Positions 21,800 through 32,232 of a DNA stretch of 64,000 nt are shown one piece after another. The position numbers and the translations under genes are program-made. The DNA is taken from assembly GCA_024509875.1 (NCBI GenBank), contig JAMPIV010022931.1, positions 682,001-746,000 on the forward strand. The letters are read 5' to 3'. Under the pieces are notes generated by a model, which searched no databases, was not told where the DNA came from, and saw nothing but the letters and a program-made list of their open reading frames with translations. Each line of letters opens with the position of its first letter. The stretch's first letter is position 1. This DNA is from Oreohelix idahoensis. Lineage: Eukaryota > Mollusca > Gastropoda > Stylommatophora > Oreohelicidae.

Positions 21800-24279
21800 A
21801 GCCATTTATTCTATAATATTTAGTATTATAATGTGAGGTTACTATAGAATTTACACGCACGCGACTTTAGGTGGTTTGTTAGTGTGGCTGAATGCTATTT
21901 TTGCAAGATGGCGTAACCATGAGAGCACGTGGTATTACTGTGTACCTATGGGTAATTGATCATGGCTGACTGGTGAATGTATGCTGTCTGAATAGTAAGT
22001 GTTATTATTTATGCTATTTATGCTTCACTTAGACATTGTTTTTATATACTGTTTTTTCAGAACGTCCACGAACACTGTCTGTGTGTTCGGTAGAATTAAA
22101 TGTTGTTCTATATAAGGCTTTATGTTGCTTGAATTGCTAAATCTGCTGCTGAGGGGGTTGCAAACAATAATAATTGCAACCCCTGTCAAACGATCCTTAA
22201 TTAAATTTTCTTAGTGCATGGGTCACTAGACCTTACCTCTAGACTGGAGAAAGTAAGAAGAACGTATGGGATGAAAATTAATATAGAAAAAAACAAGATA
22301 TTGGTGAATAGCCATAAGAAACATGTTCCAACCAACATTACGTTAAATGGGCAAACGTTAGAAGAAGTTAACACCTTTAAATATCTCGGGTCCACTATAT
22401 GTAGTGATGGAAGATGAAGTAAAGAAATCAAGACAAGACTTGAGATGGCCTCAGCTGCCATGACAAGGCTGAATGTGATCTGGAAAAGTAACATCAGTTT
22501 TCCTTAAAGATTAAATTATACAAATAACTTGTATTATCTATTCTCTTGCATGGGTTTCAGTAGTGAAACGTCGAAAGCTTGCCTGGTTTGGGCATGTAAC
22601 TCGTCATGACTCCCTTTCGAAAACGATCCTCCAGGGAACAGTCGAAGGTAAGCGGAGAAGAGGAAGGCAAAGAAAATCCTGGGCTGATAACATCAAAGAA
22701 TGGGCAGGACACAGTTTTTCCACACTTGTACGCATTGCTGAGGATAGAGAGCAGTGGAGGACCCTGTCTGCAGATGCTTCCACCATGGCACCCCTACGAC
22801 TCATGACGGAGTACGGGTTGAGATGAGATGAGTGCATGGGTCTTGGGTGTGAGGAAGCCACGTCGACATAGTTTGCCTCCACCACACCTAGCCCTGTAAC
22901 ACTTCAAATCCCACTATTATCCCGTATATAGGTTACGAGGACTTTGTGTTTTACAGAATTGTAAAACCGAGTTTTCTTTCTGGTTAATTTAAGAAGATCC
23001 TCCTTACTTAGTCCAATCCTCTTTCTTGAAACCCTACTTGTCTGAAAGTGTCATCTTGAATCAATGGAACACGGTGCCGGAGTCTACCATACGTGCTACA
23101 ATATAAAAGACTTTTTCACAATCCTTCCATATAATGAATCCTCCACTATTAACGCTACCTCATTTTAGATTTCTTAAATTCAAAGCAACCCTCAGCTTAA
23201 TTTGTTATTATAAATGCAAACAAACAGGAGCCCGCACGCAGTAATGTTGTATTTCTTCCACACCAAAGTACATTCGCAGTTTATCTTCCAATTACTATAC
23301 GGGACGTATGGGTGCCGTGCTTCGTGTGAACGAGTACGTTCCCGCCTATGTTTGCTTTACACAGGTAAGGCAGATTCGTCTGTCTGCTCCTTGATGGGTT
23401 ATTAACGTTATCTCCACCCAGGATAGATCATGAGAAAATAACAACGCGAAATATGTGTCATGCGTTATAATATGAGAGAAAATACGAGTAAAGAAGAAAT
23501 TGATGGAAGGCACAATACAGAGACAAAGACAGGTAGAAAACTATAAAATGAAGAGCACGGTAATTTCGTGACAATAGAACGTGATTCGCTGAGTAATTGC
23601 CTTTTTTTTAAAAATGAATATATTAATGTCTTTAATGGTTTAAAACAATATTTATTGAGTTACAGGTTGGGATTCCGTTATTTTGAATTATATTTCAGTT
23701 ATTCTGTGATTTTTATATGTCCTTTTATATGGATTTACTGACTAGCGTTTTTCGTTGTAGTTTAATTTAACATTTTTTTTTTCAGACTTCAAGATCCATA
23801 GTGATAGTTCCTTCTAGAATGCATTCTAGACTTTATTGTTTAGGGAACCTTCTATTGATGGATGATTAGCTTGAATAGCAAAACATACATTTGGTTGTTC
23901 TCTTTAACTTGTGTTTATTACTTTGTAGTATGTTGAGGCGGAATTGTTTCGTGTCTTACATGTATGGGTCATGGAAAGTTTGTTTTACTTTGACTGCTCT
24001 AATAATTACTGCAACTAGTGCTAATTGTAACCTTATCTGTTCTGCAAGTGATTCGCAAGGAAACGTCTGCCAGTTTACACCTCGACAACTTGCATATATT
24101 TTAAACAAATGCTATTTATTACATTAAGTTTGGTAGTAGTAGAAGCCTGCTCCAATCCTAACTATGAGGATAATGCGCTCACGAAGTGACAATCTTCAGC
24201 TACGTTGTGCCTGGTGTTCGTTATGTCGGCTACTTTTGTTTTTTGCTTGTTGTAAGAGCCTGGCGCAATCTAATATGAC
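21800..24279. repeat. Duplicated non-coding block, copy A2, left part
   Basis: Homologous to A1 15576 to about 18232. It contains its own LINE fragment (22225-22830) and about 270 bp (roughly 22909-23186) absent from A1. It stops at the 5-bp target duplication ATGAC (24275-24279) of the Ty3/gypsy insertion and resumes at 34868. The start of this block shares with A1 a short inverted repeat (CTATAATA...TACTATAG here, a perfect CTATAGTA pair in A1). Confidence 0.8.
22225..22830 (+). pseudogene. Non-LTR retrotransposon fragment (RT C-terminal tail)
   Basis: Recognisable pieces are YGMKINIEKNKILV, then VNTFKYLGSTICSDG (RT palm/thumb region), then after a deletion VKRRKLAWFGHVTRHDS and EGKRRRGRQRKSWADNI, the basic tail seen in many animal non-LTR elements. 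A stop after SDGR and loss of the LLYG region show it is dead. It ends in GATGAGATGA and is flanked by a 12-bp target duplication AGTGCATGGGTC (22213-22224 and 22831-22842). It is a different family from the LINE in A1. Confidence 0.88.
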
Positions 24280-26931
24280 TGTGACAGACAACTTAGCCGT
24301 CCCTGAATTCGATAGAATGATGGTAAGAACCCTCTCATAACATCGGTACCCCTGAAGTGTTGGATGATATTGTACGACCCTTTGTAACGACCCCTTAGTA
24401 TAGCATCAGTGCCCCCGAATATTGTGGTAACTCTTCGTCAAACGGGATTTTTTCACCTGGACTCATTAGCTATGCAACCGTTCCACTCAAATTGGCAACA
24501 CGTTTGCTGATTAATATGTGGACAGTTTATCTACCGTTCATTCTGGTCATCGCATTGATTTAAGGAGAGGTTAAATCACGCCCACGGACATCTCTTGAGC
24601 AATCATACGCAGTATTTTCATGAACTTGGCCCAGTGGGGGCGGTGCCAGAATCAAACAGATAGTAGCGGCACGATCAAACAGACTGGGGGATCTCAGGAA
24701 AGACTATCAGCGCTATCAAAGGCAGTAGTGGTCCCTGAAACGAGCGACGCAAGTTTCCTGCCGGTATTTCGCATCTCGGTGTTAAACACGAAACCGATCG
24801 CAGTGGGAGCGAACGGGAAAGCCGACGCGCAAGCCGCAAGCGGAGATACGTCAGACCAGGGGCGGCTTCTCTCTTTAGTCTGGCGGTCAGATCCCCAAAA
24901 GTCTCCTGAGATCTAAAAAGGTGTCAATTTTCTCATGCCCCACTCATCTTACATTTCAGCTAGATATAGACAGACCACGTAGAAAGCCATGTTATCATTC
25001 GGTCGCCAGAGATTTAAGATTCACTAGCTATTGTAGAAATTCTGCTAGATTTCCATCTGAATTGGTGGCTACATTAGGAGTGATTTCTGTTTCTGTGCAC
25101 GGTATAATATATTTGTTAAAGTGATCAGTGGTCTAGTGCTTTCATTTTTATTTCACTGGATTTTGTGTTTATTTAAATCTATTAAATTAAACTCATCCGA
25201 AAAGGTCCAGTGGTAAATTTAATGATATATCTATTATAATATTTCCAAAAATAATAGATGCTTTAATGTTAAAGTAACTTTAAAGTCGCGAAGGAATTTA
25301 TAATTAATAAATTTAGTTAAGTCCTATATATATAGATGTATATTTTAACCATTAGACTCGTGACGTGTTTTCTTAAATACATAATTAAATACGCGAGTGT
25401 ATATAATAGCCTTAACGGTAAATTTATCGCGCGTTAGAATATTATTTGATTTTTGAAGTATGATTATGTTGTCATAGGTTTTCTATCTTTTTCTATAGAA
25501 TGATCACCTTTGCAATCACAGCATAAAGAAATCATTAGGAGAGTTTCAGACTCGGTTCTTAAACTTCCAGACATATTGATGAAACATTTTTTAAATTTAA
25601 TCTTGTGGCGGTCCGATGCGACCTAGCTATCATAATTACATGAAAGAAAGCCTACCCAAGAACATTTTTTTTAAATCATCAAATTAAAATTCAATCTGTG
25701 AGATAAACTGGCAGCTGAACAGTGCCAGTAGCGATATTTTATTTACTGCTCTACTGTGAGAGAATACCGATTTACCTGACTGTGACTGAGCCTAGTTTTT
25801 CCTCACTGGATTAAAAAACTTTACCGGACAGTTGCTATCATCACGCATTGAAGGAATTTTACCATCACTTCATTTTCACCCCTGTGTCGAACTGTGTCAG
25901 TGCCATCCAATAGACTCCTTTCTTTATATAATAAAACACAAGAACTCTTAGGCTTCAAGTCCGGCGATAAGTGGGAATATTTGCTATCAGCAAACCTCGC
26001 AACATCTGGGGCGGGACATCGAAGTACTAGACAGTTTCACATGTCAAGAGTGTAATTGTTGTTTTTATAATTCTATTGATCGTTGGATGCTGCAATCGGT
26101 AAGTGTGAGTGAATATATGAGTGTGGATCCTCACGCGCGTGCATGAATGACAGGATATTTTAATTTGTTTGAAAAACCATTTGTTAATTTGCCTACCGGG
26201 TAATACATTTTCAGTATACCCTGCATTGTTCCTTTAAGTGGGATATTTTGTTAACGCTGTTCCCCCCCCCCCCCCCCCTTTTCATTTGCTTAGTAAAGGG
26301 AAGAACAATTGGGGATAACAGGATTTTTTCTACCACCCATACCTAAGATTTGTAACCCCTCTTTCAGAGTAATTAACTTCACTGTTAGGTTACATTACCT
26401 ATGTTCCTGATAATTACCTATCTTTGGACTGGGTTTATCTTTGTCTAATACAAGCGGGAAGGGCTTAGTCGATACCAATCTTCTTCACCCCCCTAACCTT
26501 GTTATTTGCATTTTCTTTACTTATGATAATTTTATGTAACACTTGATATTTGTTTGTGATTTGATTTTATTAAGGTTAATAAACATCAAAAACCTAGTTA
26601 GCACTGTGTTGGAAATACTCAAAGCCCAACATTTCCCCTATTTGTTTAATATAGTTGTATCTACGTGCGTCTGTGTGTTTGAAGCACCAAATCGGTGTGA
26701 GCGCAGATGTGTGTCTGGAAACTGGCAAATAATTGTTTGACCAGGAGAGTCTGAAGAGAAGATTGAGAGAAACGATTTATCGTAAATATGTCTGTCTTTA
26801 CTCTCACCAGCACTCTGTGAAGCAACTATTTACTCTCTACATTTTCTATCACTGAGCCTTTCACCACCATTCTCCACTCTAAACCGGACCACTATTTCTA
26901 AGACTCTTTCTCTCAAAATAAATTTACGACA
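24280..26931 (+). repeat. 5' LTR of Ty3/gypsy copy 2
   Basis: Direct repeat of 32233-34867, with scattered substitutions and small indels. It carries a run of 17 C at 26262-26278 on the sense strand; the partner has 11 C at 34218-34228. Near its start it shares short blocks with the LTR of copy 1 (TCCCTGA, ATGATGG/GGATGAT, CTCTCATAAC, CCCCTGA), showing distant common origin. A 98-codon frame at 24620-24916 is repeated in both LTRs and has no recognisable motif. Confidence 0.93.
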
Positions 26932-27694
26932 ATATTTGTGGGCTGGTCCTGGGATCTTGAGCTACATTTGAGGCAATCGCATAGCCGGGATAAAGATATT
27001 TTTGAGTCTGATTAAGTCTGGGTCTAACTAGATAGAGTGTGACGATCTGTCTCTGTGATTTAGGGAAATAATAAATAATTAATTACACCCCTAGACAACG
27101 CCTTTTAGTATTTGGGTCGTCCACACAGCATATTTACAGGTTGTTTTCTTTCCACAGCAGTAGAAAGTACGGATAATCATAAATTCGGGTAGCTAAATTA
27201 TCCTCTGGCAGAGAAAATTAAATTTTTTCTTTATAGGATTTGCTGGGATTGCGTGATTGTTTTTACAGGCACTAAAGGGTTTTTGAAGTTACTAGAGTTG
27301 AGCTTAAGCTAAAGACGCCTTGTTCTGACTTTTTAAGTCTAGTTAACATCGTCTCTTCTCATAAATTGACATCAGGGGCGGAGTTTTGTTGACGAGGAAT
27401 TAAAATTTTAGAAAAAAAAAATTTTTCCTTTTAAATTGTTTAATATAAATCTTTCTCTACTGTTAGTAAAAGTAGATTCTTTTCTAGTGTAACTTACCAT
27501 TTTAACGTGGCATAGTCGCTTGCGTTAAGAGTCTTAAGTGACAATAATAGCGGCGATAAGTTTGCACACTACAGAGTAGGAGGTACTAAAAGTAAATTTA
27601 TACTTTGTGGTTTTTTTCTCGTAGCGGCTTTGAGTTTTTCCCTCCTTGGTTTTTCTTACTATTCTCTAATCTTAGAAGCATCCAGTTCTTTGGC
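26932..27694 (+). other. 5' untranslated leader of copy 2
   Basis: Between the LTR and the Gag ATG. A TGG-starting sequence TGGTCCTGGGATCTTGAG lies 12 bases inside the border and could be a primer-binding site, but it does not match the candidate in copy 1 and I could not assign a tRNA. The leader aligns only patchily with that of copy 1. Confidence 0.55.
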
Positions 27695-27979
27695 ATGGCA
27701 GAGAGAATTAGGATAAGATCCATTTTGAGACAGGAGGCGAAGGACTCAGGATTAGAAGGAGAAGCCGCGAACCTGTTTGTCAACAGGGTACTTCAAAGGT
27801 ATGACGCGGAGCAACAGAGAGCAGAAGCTGAGAGGAAGGGAGAAAAAGAGAGAGCAGAGAGGAAAGAAGCACAGAATAGAGCAGAGAAGAAAGAAGCGGA
27901 ACAGAGAGCAGAAGCTAGGAAGAAAGAAGCGGACGATCGTCAATTGGAGCAGAAAAAATAGAGGCAGAGATAGAAGCTC

Positions 27980-28015
<36 letters not shown>

Positions 28016-28980
28016 AAAGACAGCATGAACTGGCGCTTAAGGCTTTAGAGAGTCGGGGCGCCTCTACTTCAAATAACGGAGAGCCGTCTTCGCCCCAGTC
28101 TCAGTCAATGGATCTCTCCAGCACTCAATCTGACCAAATAACGGCGATGTCTTTTGCTTTAGAGTCTTTTCCCAGCCCCAATGAAAAAATAGACACCTTC
28201 CTAGAGAAATTCGAGAGGCTCGCAAATCTGTATGGGTTAGAGAGTTCCCGTTAGGCACTTAAACTCTCAACTGCGTTGAAAGGTAATGCGTATGACGTGT
28301 ACACAAAGCTGGGAACCAACCAACATGATTACGACATGCTGAAGAAGGCCTTGCTAGAACGGTTTGAGATGACCGCCCGAAAATTTCTGCAAATGTTCAG
28401 AAACAGCCGAAAGGAGAGCGCGGAAACTTTCCCGCAGTTTTCTTCACGTCTCACGGGCTATTTGACAAAGTGCATTGAATTATCTGACCTACCTCTTACA
28501 TATGAGGGACTACTTGAACTTGTTCTTGTGGAACAGATAAAGTCTACTTTGTCAAACGAAACTCGTAGATTCTTGGCTGAACAGGGCGCAGTCAGGCTTG
28601 AGGACATCCTCAATAAGGCAGAACGCTATACCAATGCAATGGCCGAACTTCCCAGCACGAAACGTAAACCCACAGATGAGCCATCTCGTAAACAAAATCT
28701 AAAGCAGTCATCCTATTCCTCAAATTCCTCTCAGAATTATAACCAACGAGAAAATAATACCCAGAGACCTCTCCAGGAAAAATCGAAATTCTACAAAACC
28801 CGATTTTCCCCAAATAATAATTCTGATCAACCCACCAAGCCTACGTGGCAGCGCGGCCACCAAGGTCAAGGAAAAGGGAAGACCCCTATACCAGGAACAT
28901 CTGATCAGGGCAAACAAACCGGTCCAAACCGCATCGGATGTTTGCATACAGCCTCGAAAGGTAGAGTCAATGTCAGTGAT
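27695..28980 (+). pseudogene. gag: Gag-like protein, broken
   Basis: Begins at ATG 27695 with MAERIRIRSILRQEAKD, as in copy 1. The charged Glu/Arg/Lys coiled-coil segment includes a pure GA run at about 27981-28010. The frame is lost in the A run near 27955 (stop TAG at 27958). The correct frame is resumed, and then hits TAG at 28252 where copy 1 has a Trp codon. From about 28276 the capsid-like part (LKGNAYDVYTKLG, FSSRLTGYLTKCIEL) and the Ser/Asn/Gln-rich tail read through into the protease without a stop. This indicates that Gag and Pol were a single frame. No zinc knuckle is seen. Confidence 0.85.
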
Positions 28981-29625
28981 TCTCAACCTGAGGGGGACCG
29001 ACCCTCAACGCGAGGAACTGTCATTTTGAATGGTACCTCAACTACTTGTCTCTTTGACACTGGATTAAGCTTTAGTTGTATTGTCGCTAGGCACCTAGTC
29101 AAACCAGGTCAGGAGACAGAGGAAACCGTCAAACTTAGCGGAGTTTTCAGGAGTGATGCACCCAGGACGCTTCCTATCGCACTGGTAGAGATACACTCTG
29201 ATTTTGTCAGAGGTGTTATTAAAGCGGCCATAATGGATGATCCGATCTACCCAGTTATCCTGGGATGTAGATACGTGTTTATTGGGAGACCTAAGGAGCC
29301 GATTGTGGCAGCGGTAACCACAAGAGGGCAAGCCAAGAAGGAGAGGGAGCCTGCGCCAAATTTGTTGCCGAATGAACTGAAGGAGGCGCAACAAAAGGAC
29401 CCTACTCTGGAGCTCTGCTTTAGAAAACTGACCATGGCTAAGGACCCCAGACACAACGGAGACATCTTTTCTAAGGATGGCGTATTGTATCGTAGAACGG
29501 GCAACCCGGACACGGGGAATAACCAGCTCCTAGTACCGACGCAGTACAGAAGCCAGATCTTAGAAATGGGGCACTCTCTTCCCTTTAGCGGACATATGGA
29601 CAAAACGCGACTATTCAGCGAATAA
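28981..29625 (+). CDS. pol: Protease and integrase zinc-binding segment, interrupted by frameshift
   Basis: Part of the frame 28276-29625. The catalytic DTG lies in CLFDTGLSFSCI (Asp codon at 29056). It is followed by the retropepsin-like PVILGCRYVFIG, a linker with many charged residues, and the first histidines of the integrase zinc domain (GHSLPFSGHM). A one-base deletion near 29598, where copy 1 reads GGGACA, shifts the frame and ends it at 29625. The cysteines (SCAQCQ) continue in the next frame from 29649. Confidence 0.86.
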   Translation, partial: SQPEGDRPSTRGTVILNGTSTTCLFDTGLSFSCIVARHLVKPGQETEETVKLSGVFRSDAPRTLPIALVEIHSDFVRGVIKAAIMDDPIYPVILGCRYVFIGRPKEPIVAAVTTRGQAKKEREPAPNLLPNELKEAQQKDPTLELCFRKLTMAKDPRHNGDIFSKDGVLYRRTGNPDTGNNQLLVPTQYRSQILEMGHSLPFSGHMDKTRLFSE

Positions 29626-29648
29626 AAACCCACTATTGGTGGCCAGGA

Positions 29649-30104
29649 ATGAACTCTGACATTATCAGGTACGTGAAATCCTGCGCCCAGTGCCAACGGG
29701 TAGCACCCAAGCACTTGACACCCCCAGTACCCATGGGGCAAATGCCAATAGTAGGGACTCCATTTGAACGGGTTGCTGTCGACATCATTGGACCCCTGGA
29801 AAGGACCAAAAGAAGGAACAGGTTCATCCTGACATTAGTCGACACTTGCACAATGTGGGCTGAAGCTGTACCGCTAACATGCATAGATTCCAAGCATGTC
29901 GCAGAAGCCCTCGTGCAAATCTATACACGGTTGGGATTCCCTCAACACGTTTTGACGGACAATGGATCCCAATTCCGTAGCCTGTTAATGGAGGAGATCT
30001 TTAAGATCTTGAGGGCCAAACATATCCACACAAGTCCCTACCATCCGGCCGGAAATGGGCTCGTGGAACGTTTTAATGGCAGCCTCACCACCATGTTACG
30101 TTAG
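29649..30104 (+). CDS. pol: Integrase core, ended by a premature stop
   Basis: Carries the CxxC of the zinc domain (SCAQCQ), then the DDE core: VAVDIIGP, LTDNGSQF and GLVERFNGS. All three acidic residues are intact with 35-residue spacing between the last two. The frame ends at TAG (30102-30104) where copy 1 has a Lys codon, and resumes in the same frame at once. No separate start codon is expected because this is a polyprotein segment. Confidence 0.9.
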   Translation: MNSDIIRYVKSCAQCQRVAPKHLTPPVPMGQMPIVGTPFERVAVDIIGPLERTKRRNRFILTLVDTCTMWAEAVPLTCIDSKHVAEALVQIYTRLGFPQHVLTDNGSQFRSLLMEEIFKILRAKHIHTSPYHPAGNGLVERFNGSLTTMLR

Positions 30105-30143
30105 CTGGGTCAGGAGAAACCGGAAGACTGGGACCTATATATA

Positions 30144-32198
30144 TTGGCTGCCTTATTCGCCTACCGAGAGGTTCCCCAAGCGTCTACGGGATTCCCGCCT
30201 GCTACACTTTTATTTGGCAGACCTATAAAGGGGCCACTAGAAGCCTTACTTCGGTCCCTGACAGACCAAAAGGCTGACGAGACAGTCGTCTCCGCAAGCA
30301 AGTATGTATCTGAGCACAAGGAAAGGTTAAAGCTAGGATGGGATCTAGCTACTACCAACCTCAAGAAAGCCCGCGCTAAACATGCTAAAAGATACAACAA
30401 AGCTGCAAAAGAGAAAGAACTACAACCAGGGGAGAAAGTTTTGTTGCTACTTCCAACCGGAAGCAATAAACTTCGCATCGGATGGCAAGGACCGTTTACC
30501 GTCCTTAAAAAGATCTCACGTACCAATTACAAGATCTCCATCAAAGGAAAGGAGAAGGTCTTCCACATTAATCTGCTAAAGAAATATTTGGAAAGACCGG
30601 TGCCATCCTCCGAGCATCTCCTGGCTGTCGCCATAGCAACGGAAGACGAGGAAGATGATGATGGTTGCACGGAGTACCCATTGCAACCCACAAAATCCTT
30701 TAAAGATGCCACGTTCGGCGACAATCTCTCACCAGAACTACAAACAGAAACCAGGGCTCTACTAAAACAGTACAGTGCAGTCTTAACGGATGTACCTGGT
30801 AGAACAAATCTCATCGAATTCGATATGAAATTAACAAACGAGACCCCTGTTCGAACAAGAGTTTACCCCATCCCGTACGCTAAAGCTGATGCACTTCGCG
30901 GAGAAATAGACAAGCTGCGTCAGGCAGGAATTATCAGTGAGTCTACATCTCCTTACAGTTCGAGTGTAGTGCTGTTGCAGAAGCCCAATAAGGAAGTTCG
31001 GCTGTGTATAGATTACCGGCTGCTAAACGCTGTTACGGAATTCCAGCCCGAACCTCTCCAAACAGTTTCTGAGTTGTTCACCAAGCTCAGCAAAGCAAAG
31101 ATTTTCTCCAAGATTGACCTCAGTAAAGGTTATTATCAAATACCAGTCAAGAAGGAAATTAAACCTTTGTTAGCTTTCAGCACTAGTGAAGGACATTACA
31201 CATTTAATGTGATGCCGTTCGGATTGCATAACGCACCAGGAGTGTTCACCAGGATGATGAGGAAGCTTCTAGAACCTTTGCAAAGTCCCCATATCCATAA
31301 TTTCATGGATGACATATTAATTGCATCGGAAACCTACAAAGAACCTATTGCTACGGTTGCTATGCTCCTCAGGAGACTACAGGAAACCGGTCTCACAGGC
31401 AGACCTAGCAAATGTCTCATCGGGTTTGAACAGTTGGACTTCCTGGGGCATACTATTTCTCACGGATGCAGTTGGCCTGTTCAGAAGAACGTGGAGAAAA
31501 TAGTGGCAGCAAAAAGACTCCGAACGAAGAAAGACGTACGTTCCTTCATATCACTATGTGCATACTATCAGAAGTACATCCAGAACTTCAACGGACTGAC
31601 GACACCTCTGACGGACCTCACAAAGAAAAGTTGTCCGGATAAGGTCATATGGGATCAAAAGTGCGAACACGCGTACATCACTTTGAAAGGACAGTTGTCT
31701 GCATACCCCATTTTGAGGTTGCCTGACCTCAAGAAACCTTTTGTACTGCGGGTCGACGCGTCAAGTCAGGGCATCGGGTCAACACTGCTTCAAGCCGATG
31801 ACAGTAACCCGAACATGCTATTTCCAGTTGCCTATGGCAGTCGGAAATTAAATAAAGCTGAACGGAACTACAGCGTAGTCGAAAGAGAATGTCTCGCTCT
31901 GATTGACGGTATCAGACGCCATCATGAGTTTCTCTATGGTACATCTTTCACGGTGCAAACAGACCACGCTCCGTTAGCCTTTCTTGGTGCAAATAAAGAA
32001 TTTAACGCAAGGATCATGCGTTGGGCCCTTCTTTTAAGCGTTTATTCTTTCAAAGTGGAATATATTCCGGGAAGACAGAATGTCGGGGCTGATTTCCTGA
32101 GTAGAAACTGGACTACGGAGGAAGAGGAGGAAGTTGAAGATACCAATCACCCAAAAGCTACCGATCAGGGCAGCTTCATTGTCATAAATCAAACATGA
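30144..32198 (+). CDS. pol: Integrase C-terminal domain, reverse transcriptase and RNase H
   Basis: An open 684-codon segment in the same frame as the integrase core. It contains the end of the integrase core (LFAYREVPQASTGF) and the GPF module (GWQGPFTVLKK). RT follows with CIDYRLLN, IDLSKGYYQI, MPFGLHNAPGVF and the catalytic FMDD, then RNase H with LRVDAS, VERECLA, QTDHAP and VGADFLS. Length and motifs match copy 1, with only scattered substitutions. The RT-RNase H part is the only long part of the polyprotein that is open in both copies. It ends at TGA 32196-32198, inside a short hairpin. Confidence 0.93.
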   Translation: MAALFAYREVPQASTGFPPATLLFGRPIKGPLEALLRSLTDQKADETVVSASKYVSEHKERLKLGWDLATTNLKKARAKHAKRYNKAAKEKELQPGEKVLLLLPTGSNKLRIGWQGPFTVLKKISRTNYKISIKGKEKVFHINLLKKYLERPVPSSEHLLAVAIATEDEEDDDGCTEYPLQPTKSFKDATFGDNLSPELQTETRALLKQYSAVLTDVPGRTNLIEFDMKLTNETPVRTRVYPIPYAKADALRGEIDKLRQAGIISESTSPYSSSVVLLQKPNKEVRLCIDYRLLNAVTEFQPEPLQTVSELFTKLSKAKIFSKIDLSKGYYQIPVKKEIKPLLAFSTSEGHYTFNVMPFGLHNAPGVFTRMMRKLLEPLQSPHIHNFMDDILIASETYKEPIATVAMLLRRLQETGLTGRPSKCLIGFEQLDFLGHTISHGCSWPVQKNVEKIVAAKRLRTKKDVRSFISLCAYYQKYIQNFNGLTTPLTDLTKKSCPDKVIWDQKCEHAYITLKGQLSAYPILRLPDLKKPFVLRVDASSQGIGSTLLQADDSNPNMLFPVAYGSRKLNKAERNYSVVERECLALIDGIRRHHEFLYGTSFTVQTDHAPLAFLGANKEFNARIMRWALLLSVYSFKVEYIPGRQNVGADFLSRNWTTEEEEEVEDTNHPKATDQGSFIVINQT

Positions 32199-32232
32199 AA
32201 ACAGGTTTTCATGTCTCAAAAGAGGGGACGAT
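32194..32232 (+). promoter_or_regulatory. Stop-codon hairpin and polypurine tract, copy 2
   Basis: 32194-32213 is a 9-bp perfect inverted repeat (CATGAAAAC, AG, GTTTTCATG) that includes the TGA stop. It is followed by AAAAGAGGGGACGAT directly before the 3' LTR, the purine-rich plus-strand primer site. Copy 1 has the same layout with one wobble pair. Confidence 0.7.

Noticed and set aside
24620..24916. 98-codon frame repeated at 32573-32869
   Set aside because: It lies in the two LTRs of one element; conservation follows from LTR identity and no motif is present.
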